Source: Phormidium ambiguum IAM M-71 (GTDB lineage: Bacteria > Cyanobacteriota > Cyanobacteriia > Cyanobacteriales > Aerosakkonemataceae). From it: a stretch of DNA of 64,000 bases. Positions 62,533 through 64,000 of the stretch are shown in pieces. The notes below the pieces were generated by a model. The model worked only from the letters and a program-made list of their open reading frames with translations, was not told the DNA's origin and ran no database searches. Within the stretch, counting starts at the first letter, position 1. Every line of letters starts with the position of its first letter. The stretch is taken from assembly GCF_001904725.1 (NCBI RefSeq), contig NZ_MRCE01000015.1:62001-126000 (forward strand), read 5' to 3'. The position numbers and the translations under genes are program-made.

Positions 62533-63732
62533 TTAAAACTCCTCTAATTCTTGTTGAAGCTTGCTTGAATATTCAAATTCTTGATGTCTACTTGAATCAT
62601 AAACTGTGCCATCAGGCATAGTTGCTCCCCTCAGATTAGTTCCGTTTAGAATAGCACCGCTTAAGTTAGCATCACTCAAGTCAGCATAATTTAAATCAGA
62701 ACCACTTAAGTCGGCACCGCTTAAGTCAGCACCACATAGAATTGCTCGTGAAGCAGCATCTTGTTGATAGGTTCTTCCCAGGTCAGTATTTCTCATATCA
62801 GCACCACGTAGGGAGGCATTCTTAAGATTTATAACTCTAAGGTTAGCGTTACTTATTTTCGCATCGCTGAGATCAGCATTACTTAAATTTGCACCACTTA
62901 AGTCAGCACCACTTAAGTTAGCACCAATCAAACAACTCGCTTCTAAATTAATTCTTCTGAGATCAGCACTACTCACATTTGCTTCACGTAGGTCTGTACA
63001 TCTTAGATCTGCCTCTCTCAATTCAGCACCACTTAGGTCTGTGTTTCTTAAGTTTGCTCTAACCAATTTGGCATTATTTAATTTTGCGCGTCTCAAAATT
63101 GCTTGATTTAAATTTGCCCAATTTAACTCGGCATTTTCCAAGCAAGCATCACTAATATCAACCGCAGTTAGTTCACCATATATTAGCTTTGCATAAGCTA
63201 AATTAGCAAAAGTAAGCTTTGTACCTCTGAGATTAACTGCATATAACATTGCCTTTTCTAAACATGATCTTGTCAGGTCTGCTTCATCTAAATTTGCCTC
63301 GCTCAGGTTTGCCTGACTTAAAATAGCTCCTTCCAACGTAGCTCTTGTTAAATGTGCCCGTGTCAAATTAGCCTCTTTCAGGATAGTAGCTTTTAGGTTA
63401 GACCTTGTTAGATCCGCTTTTGCTAAGTCAAAGTTGCTCAAATCAACTGCACCAAGATCTACTCCTGAAAAATCTCTCTTGCCGCTTAGATATTGCTTTT
63501 GAAATTCTTCTGCTGTCAATCGTTCCGAAGTCTCTACAAAAAACAGATCTGCCATATCACAGCGAAAGTGATTACACAAGACGGCAGCCGTATTACAGTC
63601 GATTCGGTCAAATTCCTCCTTATAAAGTCTGCTTATCGCATTGATGCTTAGATTAGTCTCTTTAGCAAGCTGTGATTGGGACAGACCGTATTTTTCTATT
63701 AACTCTTTGAGCCTACAGCGAATCTTTTTCAT
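62533..63732 (-). CDS. XRE-type HTH protein with pentapeptide repeats
   Basis: 399 residues from ATG 63732 (MKKIRCRLKELIEKYGLSQSQLAK); the frame to 63804 runs through an AT-rich operator-like region and is not credible. Residues about 1-70 are an XRE helix-turn-helix (LSQSQLAKETNLSINAISRLYKEE), followed by about 50 pentapeptide repeats of A(D/N)LXX type from residue 95 to 385 (DLSNFDLAKADLTRSNLKAT and so on). The pentapeptide part folds into a right-handed quadrilateral helix, a protein- or DNA-mimic shape. A regulator whose target is unknown; autoregulation is suggested by the upstream palindrome. Confidence 0.88.
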   Translation of the reverse strand: MKKIRCRLKELIEKYGLSQSQLAKETNLSINAISRLYKEEFDRIDCNTAAVLCNHFRCDMADLFFVETSERLTAEEFQKQYLSGKRDFSGVDLGAVDLSNFDLAKADLTRSNLKATILKEANLTRAHLTRATLEGAILSQANLSEANLDEADLTRSCLEKAMLYAVNLRGTKLTFANLAYAKLIYGELTAVDISDACLENAELNWANLNQAILRRAKLNNAKLVRANLRNTDLSGAELREADLRCTDLREANVSSADLRRINLEASCLIGANLSGADLSGANLSNADLSDAKISNANLRVINLKNASLRGADMRNTDLGRTYQQDAASRAILCGADLSGADLSGSDLNYADLSDANLSGAILNGTNLRGATMPDGTVYDSSRHQEFEYSSKLQQELEEF

Positions 63733-63786
63733 CTTTATCTCTATTACTGATGTCAGTATACTATCTACAGTAGTGAATATAATATC

Positions 63787-63809
63787 TACTAGTGTAATAT
63801 ACACTAGTA
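63787..63809. promoter_or_regulatory. Candidate operator palindrome upstream of the HTH-pentapeptide gene
   Basis: TACTAGTGTA (63787-63796) and TACACTAGTA (63800-63809) form a perfect 10-bp inverted repeat around three bases, 55 bases upstream of the gene start at 63732. Similar half-sites lie between it and the start: CTACAGTAG near 63764 and CTACTAGTG overlapping the palindrome. This spacing fits binding of an XRE-type dimer for autoregulation. Confidence 0.55.
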
Positions 63810-63947
63810 AAATAAGCTTGCTCTAGTGATTGACAAAAACAATATCAATCAACTAAGCTCGAATATGTTGGTAGGCTAAACAGCCAAAAAAAATGCCCCC
63901 AAGCGTAATAGCTGGTAGGCAAGTTTGTTTTTTTACTTTTTTTTATT

Positions 63948-64000
63948 ATGAACGATCTCTCATCCAAGTTCTCTAAAGCTGGGCTTCCCGTACCCGAACA
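63948..64000 (+). CDS. Start of an unidentified gene, 3' end outside the window
   Basis: An open frame starts at ATG 63948 and runs to the last base: MNDLSSKFSKAGLPVPE. It follows T-rich sequence (63927-63944). Seventeen codons are too few to name a family. Confidence 0.4.
   Translation, partial: MNDLSSKFSKAGLPVPE

Noticed and set aside
63733-63804. N-terminal extension of the HTH-pentapeptide protein
   Set aside because: It would translate the palindromic, AT-rich operator-like region; the HTH family start matches ATG 63732.
1-64000. tRNA or rRNA genes
   Set aside because: No TTCGAATC-type T-loop with matching acceptor stem or rRNA-like sequence was noticed by eye; a tRNAscan run would settle this.

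Overview
The window is chromosomal DNA from a cyanobacterium, most likely a filamentous one. The evidence is the dense scatter of GCGATCGC (HIP1) octamers, a photosystem II assembly gene (psb28), a carotenoid gene (crtQ), a glgC of exactly the cyanobacterial length, xisH/xisI, many WD40 and pentapeptide-repeat proteins, and several families of heptanucleotide tandem repeats (STRRs). Genus cannot be assigned from sequence reading alone.

Layout. 1-8102: an accessory block holding a helicase-like ATPase cut by the window edge, a Trypco1-like protein, a caspase-STAND-WD40 protein with an unknown downstream partner, and a two-gene module whose first gene appears to start with ATT. 8484-16236: housekeeping and metabolism, with glgC, a P-loop kinase, a DnaJ-type co-chaperone, a MAPEG protein, a LysE exporter, two peroxiredoxins and a glycogen debranching enzyme. 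16247-20351: a broken PIN toxin with its antitoxin, a 14-repeat WD40 protein, a small SinR/Cas2-like protein and xisHI. 20412-29398: carotenoid and isoprenoid genes (crtQ, dxs) among conserved cyanobacterial genes (DUF6930-like protein, IscA-type carrier, TPR protein, TIGR01777 epimerase, psb28). 29473-31709: a DUF2887-type putative nuclease and a redoxin/2OG-Fe(II) oxygenase fusion. 32090-42424: a seven-gene chemosensory operon on the minus strand (cheY, cheA, cheW, soluble MCP, PAS-HEAT protein, cheR, cheB). 42992-49908: a small membrane protein, an SGNH/MBOAT pair for polymer O-acylation, a membrane alpha/beta hydrolase, and a phosphorothioation-associated methyltransferase with a duplicated flanking domain. 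50133-56102: a CHASE4-like adenylate cyclase, a degenerate M15-like protein and a peptide-type ABC importer (binding protein and two permeases). 56246-64000: a four-helix-bundle protein, an orphan double-ATPase ABC protein, a long STRR array, ctaA-ctaB for heme A, a small exported protein, HicB-like orphan antitoxins, an HTH-pentapeptide protein with a likely operator, and the start of one more gene.

How it fits together. Most metabolic genes are single units separated by palindromic repeats. The chemosensory operon is the one clear large multi-gene system and carries both adaptation enzymes (CheR, CheB) plus a soluble receptor and a PAS-HEAT protein. The best candidates for less-described biology are the caspase-STAND/Trypco1 locus with its unknown partner, the methyltransferase with duplicated flanking domains, the ATT-start module, and two toxin-antitoxin loci that have lost their toxins. 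No tRNA, rRNA, transposase or CRISPR array was seen.
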